From: Labyrinthula sp. Ha
Taxonomy: Eukaryota > Sar > Bigyra > Labyrinthulida > Labyrinthulaceae
Reading direction: 5' to 3'
DNA: 64,000 nt
NCBI GenBank assembly: GCA_015227615.1
Contig: JAALGZ010000018.1
Coordinates: forward strand, 434,001 to 498,000
Part shown: positions 35,301 to 47,500 of the stretch, piece after piece
Position numbering within the stretch: the stretch's first letter is position 1
How the letters are laid out: each line of letters starts with the position of its first letter
The notes under the pieces: generated by a model
The model's database searches: none
Seen by the model: only the letters and a program-made list of their open reading frames with translations
What the model was told of the DNA's origin: nothing
Position numbers and translations under genes: made by a program

Positions 35301-38300
35301 TGTACAGTTTCTTATCATACTAACCAAGGTGCACGATAGCCCTCTATAAAGGTTCGGACAAAATATTTAGCATTTTTGAATTTATTTCTAAAGAAAGTTC
35401 AACGACATTGTTCGTTTTTTCTTTTGACTGAGTAATTTACCTAAGATAATGTAGACTAATGGGGTGCGAAAACTTTTCATTACATAGAATACACGCCCCA
35501 TATAGGAATAAGGCTAACTTCTTACTCATAGCCAACAAAAACTCTTTTTATGATCGAGTTATCATTCTTTAAATTTCCCTAGGATGACGGATTGTAAAAA
35601 ACTTGATGGAATGGACTATCTTCTACAAATTAATTTCATCATCGAATCCACACAAAGGACTTGGTTTTATTCGCAAAGGAAAAGGGGTTAGATTAGTACG
35701 AGGATTGTTCAGTGCAAATTGCTCCAGTGTACGAACCATATTTAGATTATTGAAGCTGTGAAATGAGTTTTTCATAGTTTTGAGATCAAAAAATATTGAA
35801 TATACCTTTACTATGGAAAGAAGCTTAGCACAAGAATGGATGTTTTGACAGGGATTACAAACACCAATCACAAAATTCATGAAAAGGTTGTAACGAGAAA
35901 TACTCGTTTCTAAGGGGACAATCCAAATCATAATAGATTCATCTAGAGCATACAGTTCACAAATTGAATAGTTTAACATTGTCTTGAAGGGATGAGTTTG
36001 AAAGATGCGGTATTGGTATGGGGTGCACCAAAGGAGAATTTCGTATGAGATTAAAAAGTATACAAAAATTCAGAAGAAGGTGGGTGCTAAAATTGAGATA
36101 ATCTTAGACAATAAAGGAATATACGAATCACCGCCTCATAGATTTTCGGTTTGCACCTTACTAGTCTCCTCTAACCCGGATCTAGGATTCGTCGATAAAA
36201 CCCCACTCTACAGGCTCTCATCCTTACATAGCTAACATAGAGAAGTTAACAAGAGTTTAATTCAAAAGTTGTGTTATTAGTTTGGTCTCCGAGGCCGCGC
36301 ATAGCTTTGTCCCTCTAATTAGCATTATTTGCAACTTTAACTATGCCTTCCTTTTGTTAGTCTCAGATATATGAAAAACCATGCTTCCTCCAACGTATGG
36401 AATATGTTTATCTTTCTCTTCCTCAGGGACGTCAATAAAGAGGGATAAATTGATACACAATTTTAATTTGTTTTAAGTGCATGATATTAAAATTTATTGC
36501 TTGGATTTTTTAATAAAATCTTGACCTTTGTATCAAATTATTTGTGTTATCTATTACTGATGATGTCATCTCTCACCAGATAAGAACCGTAACTATACCC
36601 TGGATTAAAATTGTTCCGAGTATGATATTTGTCTAACTGTTATCACCTTTTGCCAGGTGCAACACAGCAAGCTCTACAACAGATATATTCACAGGTACCA
36701 TCTGATGACAATAAAACAAAACAATATAATCCTTGTACGGGTAGAAGAATTCGCATTTTAAATAAAAACTTTCTGTTTGAAATAAATAGGTACTTCTACA
36801 GCATTTATCTACTAACTTAAACCAATAGCCATCAGTAGTAGGTTCATTACTGCCATGATTCGAATTTTTCTATTCATTATTACTGTTCTATTGCTTTGTT
36901 GTTGAAAAATTGTTTGAAGTATGTACACCTTTGTTTCTTATTAACCCCCAAAAAAATAGAGCGTATGCACCACGTTGTTAAGCTTCTTCGTGTAAGAGCT
37001 TCTTCTTCTATGCTCTTTCTAGGGTATTTCAAACCTAAATTTGAGAACCTCTGAACCTTGGTATTGAGACTTAGAGAAAGCACTAAATGGCCTCAGTTCA
37101 TCCCTGATTTTTATTGGTGAAGAAGAGAGCATAAAATAGGATAGAATCATAATCTCGAACTTTGGAATCGATTCTTGGCAGATAAGGTAGACACATAGAA
37201 AATATGCTTCAAAAAAATTCTATTGGCTAAGGGGTGTTAAGTTCGTCTATTGGATTTACCTTCTCTTTTTATTCATTAACTGAGTTCGAGTCGTGTGTGA
37301 CCCGAGTTTTAGAGTATAATACATCGGATCATTTGTATATTTCTGTCCTTAAGGGTCTATTTCTGTTTTAATTATATTCGTAGGTTGCCTACTTCTGCTT
37401 CTGAGTATTCCTGGTGTTATGTATTCATCGTTTTACTTTCTGGTCGTGTCGTGTGCTATTGGCGAAGAAATGGGATTGGTGCTTGGCATGCTTAACTCCA
37501 GAAGCAGTGTGTGGAAGCTCTGTCACTCTAGCTCAATTGGGGTGTTAGATAGCTTTAGGGTTTGGGTTTTGTGCGGATCTAGTTTTAGCGAAAGCTAAGC
37601 CGGTTAAGCTATTGGCGTTGCGTGGAGTTTACCCTTTGATTTGTATTGGCTTGGATTTTTTAACATCTTTATTGGTGTTAGCTCTTTCGTTAGATTTAGT
37701 TTTGAGGAATAGGATTAAGTCCACATTCTTAACTGTAGTACGCAATTCTTGTACGCGCTATCTACTTGGGTCTGCTTCTTCTGTTTTTCTATACCTTTCT
37801 TCGGCTGTTTCCAGGATTTTATGGTCTTCTTTCCTGAGGTTACTATAGGTGGTATGTGGGGATCAGACATGATTTAGCTACAATTTATTATCTCATTTTC
37901 CCCTATATTTTGCTTATTGATTGGTTCAGATAGTTTAACGAGCATTTTCACTGATTATTGATATTCAGAATGAAGGCAACTAGCAAGTAATTGTTGATAA
38001 ATTTCTTAGTACACGATGCCTAGTGTTGTGTCAAAGTCACCCATCCTTTTGTAGTAGTCCTTAGTATGATGCAACTTGACTACCCAACCTATAAGCTATG
38101 ATTGTTCCGCATACTCACGTCGATTATATGTTCTGGTACCTAGCTTCTCTCGAAACAGGATATATTCTCCCTCGTGGCTACTCATGTAAGGTAAGCCCGT
38201 ACTGTGTCATCCTTTCATCTTCTTGTTTCAATTCAAATGTAATTTCCTTGGTACCATATAAATTAGCGATAGTGGTGAGTAATGCTAACAAGAATGAAGT

Positions 38301-40006
38301 GCGAACTAGCGCATAGGTGCTAGAGGTTTGCTCTATTGATTTGAATAATTTTTTTGCTAGATTTTCACCGAATCAGTCTTGGGTGCTCAAGAACTTTGGT
38401 GTTAACCCTTAGAAGGAAACTAAGTCGACGAATGAAAGTCTGAACAATCCTATGTATATTTCCCAGGACTCATTGTGCTGTTTATGGCAGGAATACAGTT
38501 CTCGGACAAGAAAAGTAAGTTATGGCTTTTCCATGCTCCGTATCCACTACCTAGCAGGGACACGGTTCTATTATTGAAACATGATAAATGACGGGAATTC
38601 TTGAGAAATGGGAAACCTGATACTTTATATCAGTTCCGGGTATGTGGAACTGGAAAACTATCATCCCGATTATTGGACTCACGCTTTCCAATTGTAGGTA
38701 TTCAACTGCCTTTGTGTGGGAAACGTCCTGAGAGTATATCATTATCTGAAGAAGAATAAGGAAATTCATGGTTCAAAAATGTAAAAAACAGGAAATCTTA
38801 GAAAGCTCGAAAACCTGTGGTATTTCTTTGTGTCCTTTTTAAGTCATGGAGTAATAAAGTCAGCTAAGTGTAGCAGAGCGTTTGCTAGTATACTTCAGCG
38901 CAAATCCAAGATTAATTCGCTAATTAGGTTAAGTTTTCTAACGTGCTAATGAAAATGAAACTAAGTTTGCTTAAGCCATTGCCTTATAAGACAATGATCA
39001 AGCTACTTAGAACAACGGAACCATGATTGTTTGCACTTTTCTAGGTTTCCCAAATAGAGATATTTCCAAATTAAATAGTATTTAAATGTGTGTTTATTTT
39101 CTGATACGAAACAAAAGACTCCGCTGAAACCTAGTTTTTGAAAAGACTTACCCAGTTTTTAACGGGATACACTGCCTTTCGTGCTTTCAATAGTTGAAAA
39201 AGCTAATTCCAAATAAATTGCCGTGTCATTATGGAATATCTACAAGCTGCATAGCAGCAGCGAAGGCTTTCCTGATAGTGTAATCCTGATGAAAGCCATC
39301 TGATTTCGGGCAGTAGAAGAGTAATCAAGGAGTTAACATATAATCGGAAAATGAATTGAATAGAAAGGGTCATAGGAAACTATTGAGCATGTGCGTTTTC
39401 TATCAAAATCCTGAATATAATGAATTGTAAGGGCTAATGAGGGTGGGAAGTGAAACCAGAATGGTATTATGAAGTATCGAGACCCTTTCCGGGAAAATGC
39501 TGTATGTCATATTCCCGTTATTCGGGTATTAAATCCCGATGAAGATCGAGCACAAGACTGTGAAGAAAATTACACTCTACAAATCGCCCAAGTAGTCAGC
39601 CTTATCGAAAAGGTATTATCGATAAGATCATCATTATTTCCTATGAAAAACAAAATTCTGATTTTCATTTATCGATGATTTATCAAGATAACAGTAGACA
39701 ATATGTTACTAATAGTGGAACAACATGCTTAGAGTTTTACAAACAACTATACCGAATATTATCATAATTTCAACAAAGGGAAATACTTGATATGATATTA
39801 TCGAATATTATCGATATGATGATAGCGATAACTATACAGGGACATGCTGAATTTCGGGCACTTTATTGGAAACATATATTGCAAAAAGTAGGAATATACT
39901 ACATATTGTCTAGTCAAACCTAGCGTCTATACTGAATAGTAAAAGAATTTCTAAAAATTGCGCTTCAAACTCTGTCCTGTGACAGACGTTCCTTCAACTT
40001 AACAGT
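32394..40006. other. Gene desert between the reductase and the lysine-tail membrane protein
   Basis: There is no supportable gene. The longest frame, 118 codons at 35623-35979 on the minus strand, is about what chance allows in this much AT-rich DNA and shows no motif. The region at about 36900-39650 is GC-richer than the rest; within it 37260-37860 is listed as a possible decayed element. A 69-codon frame at 39469-39678 has a protein-like, charged composition but no recognisable family. The stretch near 39605-39835 repeats short ATCGATA/TATCGAT words. Confidence 0.5.
37260..37860 (-). mobile_element. Possible decayed mobile element remnant, family unknown
   Basis: The minus strand here is A-rich and encodes broken Lys/Gln/Thr-rich coding-like stretches, similar in flavour to 17.4-18.0 kb but without an alignment I trust. 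Composition differs from the flanking AT-rich spacer. No polymerase or transposase motif is visible. If it is an element it is an old, broken fragment. Confidence 0.2.
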
Positions 40007-40417
40007 ATGCAAAATATTAAACAACAGTTTCAGACTCAAACAGGTCCTTTATTCCTCACAATAGTGATCGCTGGACCTCTTCTTCTCTGTAGTTTTATGC
40101 TTTTGTGCTTTCTTCGAAAAACAAAGAGTGTAAGAAAACGTTTTGTAAGTTTACGAGTATCTAGTTACCATGACAATGGGGATACCAGTTGGAAAGGAAA
40201 TAGAATCAACTCAACTGTTCAACTTCCTTCAACGCCACTCGCTTCACCGATGTTCGAAGGATCCAGAGATCCTTCAAGAGTTACTATAAGTTTAAGTGAA
40301 TTATTGACTCCAAGTGGTAAGAAGAAAAAGAAAAAACGAAAGAAGAAAAAAAAGGCTGAGTTGAGATCAACCACACCAGAGAAATGGAAGAAGAAAAAAA
40401 GTGAACGACTTATTTAA
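40007..40417 (+). CDS. Single-pass membrane protein with lysine-rich tail, unknown family
   Basis: The frame encodes 136 aa from an ATG. One hydrophobic segment (about residues 14-36, PLFLTIVIAGPLLLCSFMLL) is followed at once by a strongly basic stretch (RKTKSVRKR), so the positive-inside rule predicts a short outside N-terminus and a cytosolic tail. The tail holds a Ser/Pro/Thr region and a run of twelve K/R (105-116), then KWKKKK near the end. Such polybasic tails often bind acidic phospholipids or nucleic acids. No family is recognised. It lies tail to tail with a phosphoinositide-kinase-like gene (106 bp between stops), a suggestive but unproven pairing. The frame is longer than expected from its surroundings, though low complexity inflates it. 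Confidence 0.65.
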   Translation: MQNIKQQFQTQTGPLFLTIVIAGPLLLCSFMLLCFLRKTKSVRKRFVSLRVSSYHDNGDTSWKGNRINSTVQLPSTPLASPMFEGSRDPSRVTISLSELLTPSGKKKKKKRKKKKKAELRSTTPEKWKKKKSERLI

Positions 40418-40523
40418 GCTTAAATACAAGGTAAGAGTTCAAGGTTCATGGAACAGTAAATTATAAACATACGAAGTAACATACATCGAAAAGATTATAT
40501 TGTTGCCGGGTTCGAATAGGACA

Positions 40524-41585
40524 TTAGTTTAAATTAATAGACACAACTTTTTCAAAGGCGTCTTTTATTTCTTCAGGTGATAGTGTTAAATCGACAGAGC
40601 TCAACAAAGTTTCGAAAAGTGATGGTTCTGTTCTTAAACCAGAGCGTTCTATAAGAGAGCCAATCTCATAAAGAGTTTTGTTGAAATCTAAAGCAGCAAC
40701 TGAGAGAAATACGTTCGCGCAGATTAAGATAGAGATGCGTTCTTGAGAAAAACCCAAAGCTTCAGCAACTCGCACATCTTTTCTCCAGTTCGTTCTCACA
40801 AACTTAAGCTTTTGAATCATTTCATGTGAAAAAGGTTTCTTTGCCTGTTCATAGAGAACCCAATCAAACTTTATCTCTCCCTGGCTAATTTGTTCCAAAT
40901 CAGGGAAAGAAAAGGCATGATCTATTGGTACAAGATTTTTCCTGTTAACAAACAACATATTTCCAGCGTGTCGATCAAGATTCAAGATCCTACAATCGAG
41001 AATACCGATAGAGTGAATGTCCGATTGTGTAAACAAGCCGCATCCATAATCAGCAGCGCTTTCCCCGTTCTCGATAAACTCCTGAGCAGAGCCTTGCAAC
41101 AATCCTTCAAAATCCGTTCCAACTGCTTGATATTCAATCAAGACTGTTTCTGGCACCAAGCCAAACACTTCCTTATCAAACTCATAAGCACAAATTTCGT
41201 TTAAGGCATCCTGCTTACTTGAGAATCGGAGTTCGTTTAATGCATATTTTTCTTCAACATTTTCATTTCTAACCGGCTTAAAGATGCAGCGGGGATTTTG
41301 AACCTTGTCTTTTAAACAATATACAAGAGTCGTATTATAATCAGAAATAACTTCCAAAGGCTGAGTTTGATCAATTTCAAACGGCAATTTCCCAGATGTG
41401 AGTAGGTTCTGCTGATTTCCTGTTTTAGTTTTCTTTGCCATATATTTTACAAAACTCAAGGGGCAAGATGCTCTTCTTCTCGTCAATAACCCCTCATAGT
41501 TATGCAATACATTATTAGCAACTTCCCCTTTATGAAACTCTTTCATAATGTCCCTATGCGTTTCAAGACTTTTCGCAAATATCAT
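40524..41585 (-). CDS. PI3/4-kinase-like protein (plant PI4K-gamma type catalytic domain)
   Basis: A single exon encodes 353 aa from the ATG at 41585. The fold is the compact phosphatidylinositol 3-/4-kinase domain related to type II PI4K and the plant gamma (ubiquitin-domain) kinases. Visible motifs are the ATP lysine in CIFKP (K103), a helix NEICAYEFDKEVFGLVPETVLI (129-150), GSAQEFIENGESAADYG (165-181), the catalytic loop GILDCRILNLDRHAGN (194-209, D205 and N209) and the metal-binding IDHAFSFPD (221-229). All key residues are present, so it is probably active, but the substrate may be a lipid or a protein: plant members of this group include protein kinases. There is no N-terminal ubiquitin-like domain. 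It is convergent with the lysine-tail membrane protein gene. Confidence 0.88.
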   Translation of the reverse strand: MIFAKSLETHRDIMKEFHKGEVANNVLHNYEGLLTRRRASCPLSFVKYMAKKTKTGNQQNLLTSGKLPFEIDQTQPLEVISDYNTTLVYCLKDKVQNPRCIFKPVRNENVEEKYALNELRFSSKQDALNEICAYEFDKEVFGLVPETVLIEYQAVGTDFEGLLQGSAQEFIENGESAADYGCGLFTQSDIHSIGILDCRILNLDRHAGNMLFVNRKNLVPIDHAFSFPDLEQISQGEIKFDWVLYEQAKKPFSHEMIQKLKFVRTNWRKDVRVAEALGFSQERISILICANVFLSVAALDFNKTLYEIGSLIERSGLRTEPSLFETLLSSVDLTLSPEEIKDAFEKVVSINLN

Positions 41586-44500
41586 CACAACACTTTAACA
41601 CGCTTAACTAGCCTCTTTCTATCACTTAATCCTACTCTAGGAAATTGACGACGAACCTCACCAGTCTAACTTTCCAGGTATTCGCTGGGAGGCCTTTCCC
41701 TGACTTTATGAAACAATATGCGACCTTTGTTTAATACGATTAATCAAACAGCTTGTATTCTTGTACAGATTCTCAATTTCTTTTTCTTCCTTTGTTAATT
41801 TAGTTGTTTGATTTTTCTCTAGAAATCTTTTGCGTTTAAATATAGAGTCAGTTTACTGGTTAAATTTCTATACACAAAATTTGTAAGTTGTATAATTTAC
41901 CATTATATATGGGAAAGGATAGTTTAAAATATTACTGGAATAGCAGGAGTTATAAGGACAATACACAGTGAATTGCTTGTATAAAATAGTCATAATATAT
42001 CGAGAATGTATTGAAAATAAATATTGAATCTTGAATTGTTTAATCGGGATTAATAATATGTTCGAGTATTCTTGAATCTTGATTTTGTTTGTTTTAGAAA
42101 TTTATCTGTTAAAGATTAGATATAATTTAGTTTAATACAATCTTATTAGAGAGTATATTGGTAACTAGATGTATTATAGTTTACATAGTATAATAATATT
42201 ATCTTTAACATAAATATACAATATTGAAAACTAACGCTGTTTCTTTTGTTGCATAGTGAAGATCTCTGTTATCTTCATTCTACCTTGTGAATCCCTCTAA
42301 ATGAACCGTAACCCTTAAACATATTTAAGCGTATCCTTGGATAAAAATTAAGGTTAGTCTAACTTAGGTGGTATTAACAAAAGTATTCATGCTGCGAAGA
42401 GAGAAAGTTAAGATGTAGAGGTACATTCTAGATGAGAAGCTCAGAAACCAAAGCAAGAGTGGAAGCTAAAAGCAAGGTAAAAGTAGAGAGGATTTAAGTT
42501 AATCACCAAGATATATATTTCAGATATTGTATATAACAGGGGATCCAATTTTTTAGTATTAGCTTTTGCAATGATAATAGTAATGATGAGGAGCTCAATT
42601 GTTTGAACTTGGTTCCCGAGTTTTTCATACATTAGAATAGGCAGCCTGAAATATTATCATTTAGAACCACCCATACTTTGTACTTAGGTTTGTTTATAAT
42701 ATTGAAAAATAAAATATCCAACTATTTATCCTTGTGAGTTAAGTTTATTACTTGTTGCTTGTAAGACTCTGATTTTCGGCCTAACTGTACACCTTCAAGC
42801 TATTAAATGAGTTAGAAATCTGTTTCTCAACCAGTTAACTTTTTTCGTTCCTAATGATACCATTAATTTGAAATTTTCATCTAAGTTATGAAAGTATGTA
42901 GCAGTATTTAAATTGAGATCTTTTTAATTGTATAACCATTCTTTCAAGCTAAGACTTCATCTTCTAGATAGAGAAACATGTTTTCGCTGTTCGCTGACAT
43001 GTTGATAGTAAATAATGCTCCATTACAGGACTTGCTTTCATAATCTATTACAGCATTCTAGACAAAACATACAACACCGGTACTCTAGAAAGAGTATAAA
43101 AGGCTTTCAAAGCAAAAGCATAGGTAAGTATCCTCTTGATATTGAATCTACAGTTCAATAAACTGGTTCCAGACTAATAATCATGAGATACTACATCCGG
43201 CAGAAAATATGTGCCAATTTCAGTTCACAATTAGGTAAGTTACTTCCAGACTGTTTACCATTCAAATTATACAAATATAAAATAATTAATGATTGCTATG
43301 ATATGGTATTTTTGTTGGAGCTAGTATAACAGTGGAAACGAATTAAATCATTTCACTTATCTATTAAGAATTACTTTCCTGAATAAGAGCTCTGGGCTGG
43401 AATTTATCCAGGTTGCAGAGTGTACTCTCATTAATGATAATAAATATATGACCTTGAAACCATATTTTTCGAGGGGATATCACAAATTTTACAGGAGTAC
43501 CAGAGTTCCGTGCTCTATCTATCTTCATTCACCTTCCATATTCACGAGGTGGTTTGTCTCACGAGTATGCCAATAATGTTCTTATTTTGACAAGAGATTA
43601 AGTTATAGTAAGAAGAAACAACAACAACAACATTGTTTCCGCCACATGGCAACAAGTTTAGGAAATTAGAAAATGCCAGTACTGCTACATCTTATTCTAG
43701 TTAGCATATTAGCCCACATTCGCAGATTAGAGTTGTTGATACTAAAAAGTGTTTAGAAGGGATAGTTTTTAAACTGTCGAACCTCACTATGAATCATCTT
43801 GTCCACAACCCTATGGGACTATATGCTTGGTCTAAATCTGCTGTTTTCTGAACAGATGTACAAGAATTTAACACAAAACTAGTTACTACAACAAGATTGC
43901 CGCCAAGAGCACATGCAAATCATAGGATATTACGTTTTGCTTTTTTGTAGCAGCTACTTTTACAATTTCACCCAAATGAAGCTTTAGTTGAAATTACTGT
44001 TTTTTTTAACTAGATATATCTTTCTAAGAATCCTACTATATAGGAATTGAGCTTGTTGCGTAACTAATATTCTAAAATCGACAACGTTTACACGGATTCT
44101 GTGTGCTCTTGGTATTGATCTACTGAAATCAAGATTTCATTCTCATTGTCTCTTAGTATCGATCTCATGTATAAGTATTGAATCTTGAATCTCGATACTT
44201 GTCTCTTAAGCAATTGCCCTTATTTCCGCGTGTAAGTCGATTGTATCGTATTTTGTATACAGCGAAAGCATGGCAAAATTTACATCGCTTATGCCCTATC
44301 AGTCCAAAGCACATATCCGTTGAATGTCGAATTGCTAATGTTTCCGATAAATATTACCGTTGATATTCTATAAAAATATTTCCTGAAGTTTATTTAACAA
44401 TAGGATAACGTTAAGATCTTTTTACTTAACGAATATTATAAAAAGATAAAGACAGTAAAGTATTTTATATATAATAAAGAAATATAAACTTAGATGACTT

Positions 44501-47500
44501 AGTTGTCAAACTATAGTGTTATGAAAAACAATATCTAGGGTTTTGTTCCTTTGTATAAAATAATATTTTAATTTATTCGAAGTTCGTAGTGGCAACTAAT
44601 ACTGAAAATTTCTAGAGTGAAGGTCATTGTTTAGAACCAAGGGTCATTTCTTATTAGATATGCAAGACGATGCAATCAAAATAAATTTATACAGAGTGGA
44701 AGACACAGTCAACCTGAGGAAGAACGAAAGAAAAATATTAGAAACTACAATGATTGAAGTATGTCAAAGAAGACCAAAAACTGAAAAGTAGTGCTCAATA
44801 CCTAAATCAAAGTTAGCCTAGAGCGATCCGTATAGAGAACTTAAGCATTAGAACCTTGTCAAAATTAATTTTTTATAGTTTGGCAGCTAGCGATTAAGGG
44901 TTGTACTGTCTAAGAACCCAACTAAACTGCTTGTAGGCAAATGGGCTATATGGTCTGCTAGCTAGAGCGAGCGAAAAGAAAACGCTTTCACACAAGATGG
45001 AACTCTCTTATAAACTTTTCCTAACTTTTTGATGCGCCTGGTATTAAATTGGTACACAGCTTTAGAGTTGCTAAAGATGTAACTCCTTCCAAATAATCTT
45101 CCCAAACAAGTTGGAAGAGAGCCTTGCCAAAGAAAATTGAATCAGCATTAATATGCAAGATTTCCCACCTGAAATTGCGATTTTTATTTCCATCCCAAAT
45201 TTCTTAGAGCAACTGTCGACTCAGTAGGGCTACCATGGCTAGACATATCATATGATATAAGAACCTCATATTTTTTCCTATGGTTCAAACACTAAATATC
45301 CCTTTTTACATAGCGAGAACTAAATGTAGAGGCTTCAGCCAGTTAATCTTACTTTATTTTCAGGTAGACTTTTTGTGAGGATTCTCTAATGCAAAAAAGT
45401 ATTTTCTTGTAAACAGGAGCTGACATGAATATTTTTTCGAAGAATAATTTTTACCTATCTAATCTTTCAGATAGAATTAGCTGCCTATTGTCATGTTCTA
45501 AGTTCATACTATTTGGGCATCGGTAACAATAGACTTCATTGATCGTACCTTGTAAAACTTTGCTAACGTGGCGATGGTGTTTCTCTTTCTTATCCTAAGC
45601 TTAGTATCCTTCATGTAGTTGTGTATTTAAATTTTTCTTACTGTGTCTCAAAAATATAATATTACTAAGAGAAAACAAGAGCTCTATTATAGTTGTTTAC
45701 TCCATGGAATATGAAATCGGTAATATGTTATTGGTAACGTTATATCGCCTATAATAGAAAGGGTGGAATTAGTGGATTTGTAATGTAAGTATCCACATGT
45801 TATTCCACTACCTCGACAGAGCACTAATCTTGAAAATAACACCCTATATTCGTCAAACAAACATGTATTTAATACCGGCCTTGTTTTCTTAACAAGATAA
45901 ATCATCTGAAATTCCATAATGAAAATATAACAAAACGATCCTTCCAGCTGGGAAGACGTCATATCGTAAACTCATGTTTATTTATCGGTAATGTGTTAAC
46001 GGCAATAAGTTTGAGTTAACGGGAAGTACCACTCTTATCTTAAGAGTCCTGGCACAACACTACGTGCTGCCTTCTTGGCAAGTCACCAAAGTTCATCCTT
46101 TCTCTATTTGAAGTTAAGACCAAACAAACTCACCTACAAGTTAACAAAAACTTCATCGAAAATGCAAATGACAGTAGGAACATGCAGTGAATGATAACTC
46201 TTGAGAAGTAGAGAAACATGATTACCTGCATCAACTCCAAACTCGCTTGTCAGCTTACTCGCTAGACATAATTTCAGTTAATTTGTGTGAAGACTATACT
46301 TACTCTGTGAGGAGAAAGAGTAGTTGGGATAACAAGGTATAGAAAGAAACGGAGAAGATGAGTTATTATGATGCTAAGAAAGGTGTTAAATGTAATTCTA
46401 ATATTCTGTTGTAAATTCTAACAAAAAGGGGTATCATTTATGCACTTTACTAAGAAAAAATGGGGTTATGAAGCAATGCTTTTGAGTGATGGAAAAAAGG
46501 AAAACTTACGTCAGGCACTTAGTTTTTTTTCACATTGCATACTTCATGTCTACTTAAGCTTATTCTGAGTCCAAATTTCTATTAATTTGCTTGGACTCAA
46601 GAATATTCCGAGCTGAGGCTGCTTCTAGGTAGGAAAGAAAAAGAGTTTACCGGACTTGATAATCTAACTGAATTGCAGCACTAGCGGTGAAAATACCACT
46701 ATCAAAGAGCTACTGTTCTTAAACGATTTTTAGTACTGTTTGCTACCGTTCTTACCGTTATCGTTTCCTAGATATATTTCATATCACGATTTTTCATTAA
46801 TTATATTTGTAAATAAACCTACAGGAGAAAAATTAACTGATACATGGACTTCATGAAGTTATTTTTACTTTGTTCATAATGTTGGTATCTATTCACTTAT
46901 TACTCTTACAAAGTCAAACAAGAAGATGCCATAATAACTTATATAGTAATTCTTCTTATACATTAAGTAGCTTTAGGGCCCTAAATATCATATCTCTAGA
47001 GACATACACAGTTTGTCCAGAGTGATTTTATGTAAAAGAGCTATATTCTTAGTATTTTTTTCGGTAGAATGGTCTAAATGTCTTGAGCACTCTCCGCTCT
47101 CAACTTCAGGTAGAGAAAAAAACATGATCAAAAGCAAAATACTTTTCTTTCAACATGCAAGATATTTGCTGTTCTTACTATTGTGGAGCTTATTTTTCGG
47201 AATAAGGGATCCTTATTTTTCTGGTGCCGTCGTCTTCCCATGGCTCAAACAACGTACATCCTTTAGAAGAAATAACACATGGCATATTGGAAAACAAACT
47301 GAATCTAAATTAGGCTCGATCAAAGGGATTTATATTAACCGACCAGCAACAACAGCCTAATGGGGAGGATACAGGGTATAGACTTTGCCTTCTAGTAATA
47401 TGTTTGAACCTGTTTTATTTTATCTTAACTACAGATTTCTCTCCAAGATGTCAAAGAAATTATCCATGGTTGCATACCCTCTTTAAGATGCACAGATGCA

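Noticed and set aside
35623-35979. A 118-codon minus-strand frame
   Set aside because: A frame of this length is expected about once by chance in this much AT-rich sequence; no signal, domain or codon pattern supports it.
40505-40518. GGGTTCGAATAGG resembling a tRNA B box
   Set aside because: No A box or cloverleaf upstream; it lies in the short spacer between two convergent genes.
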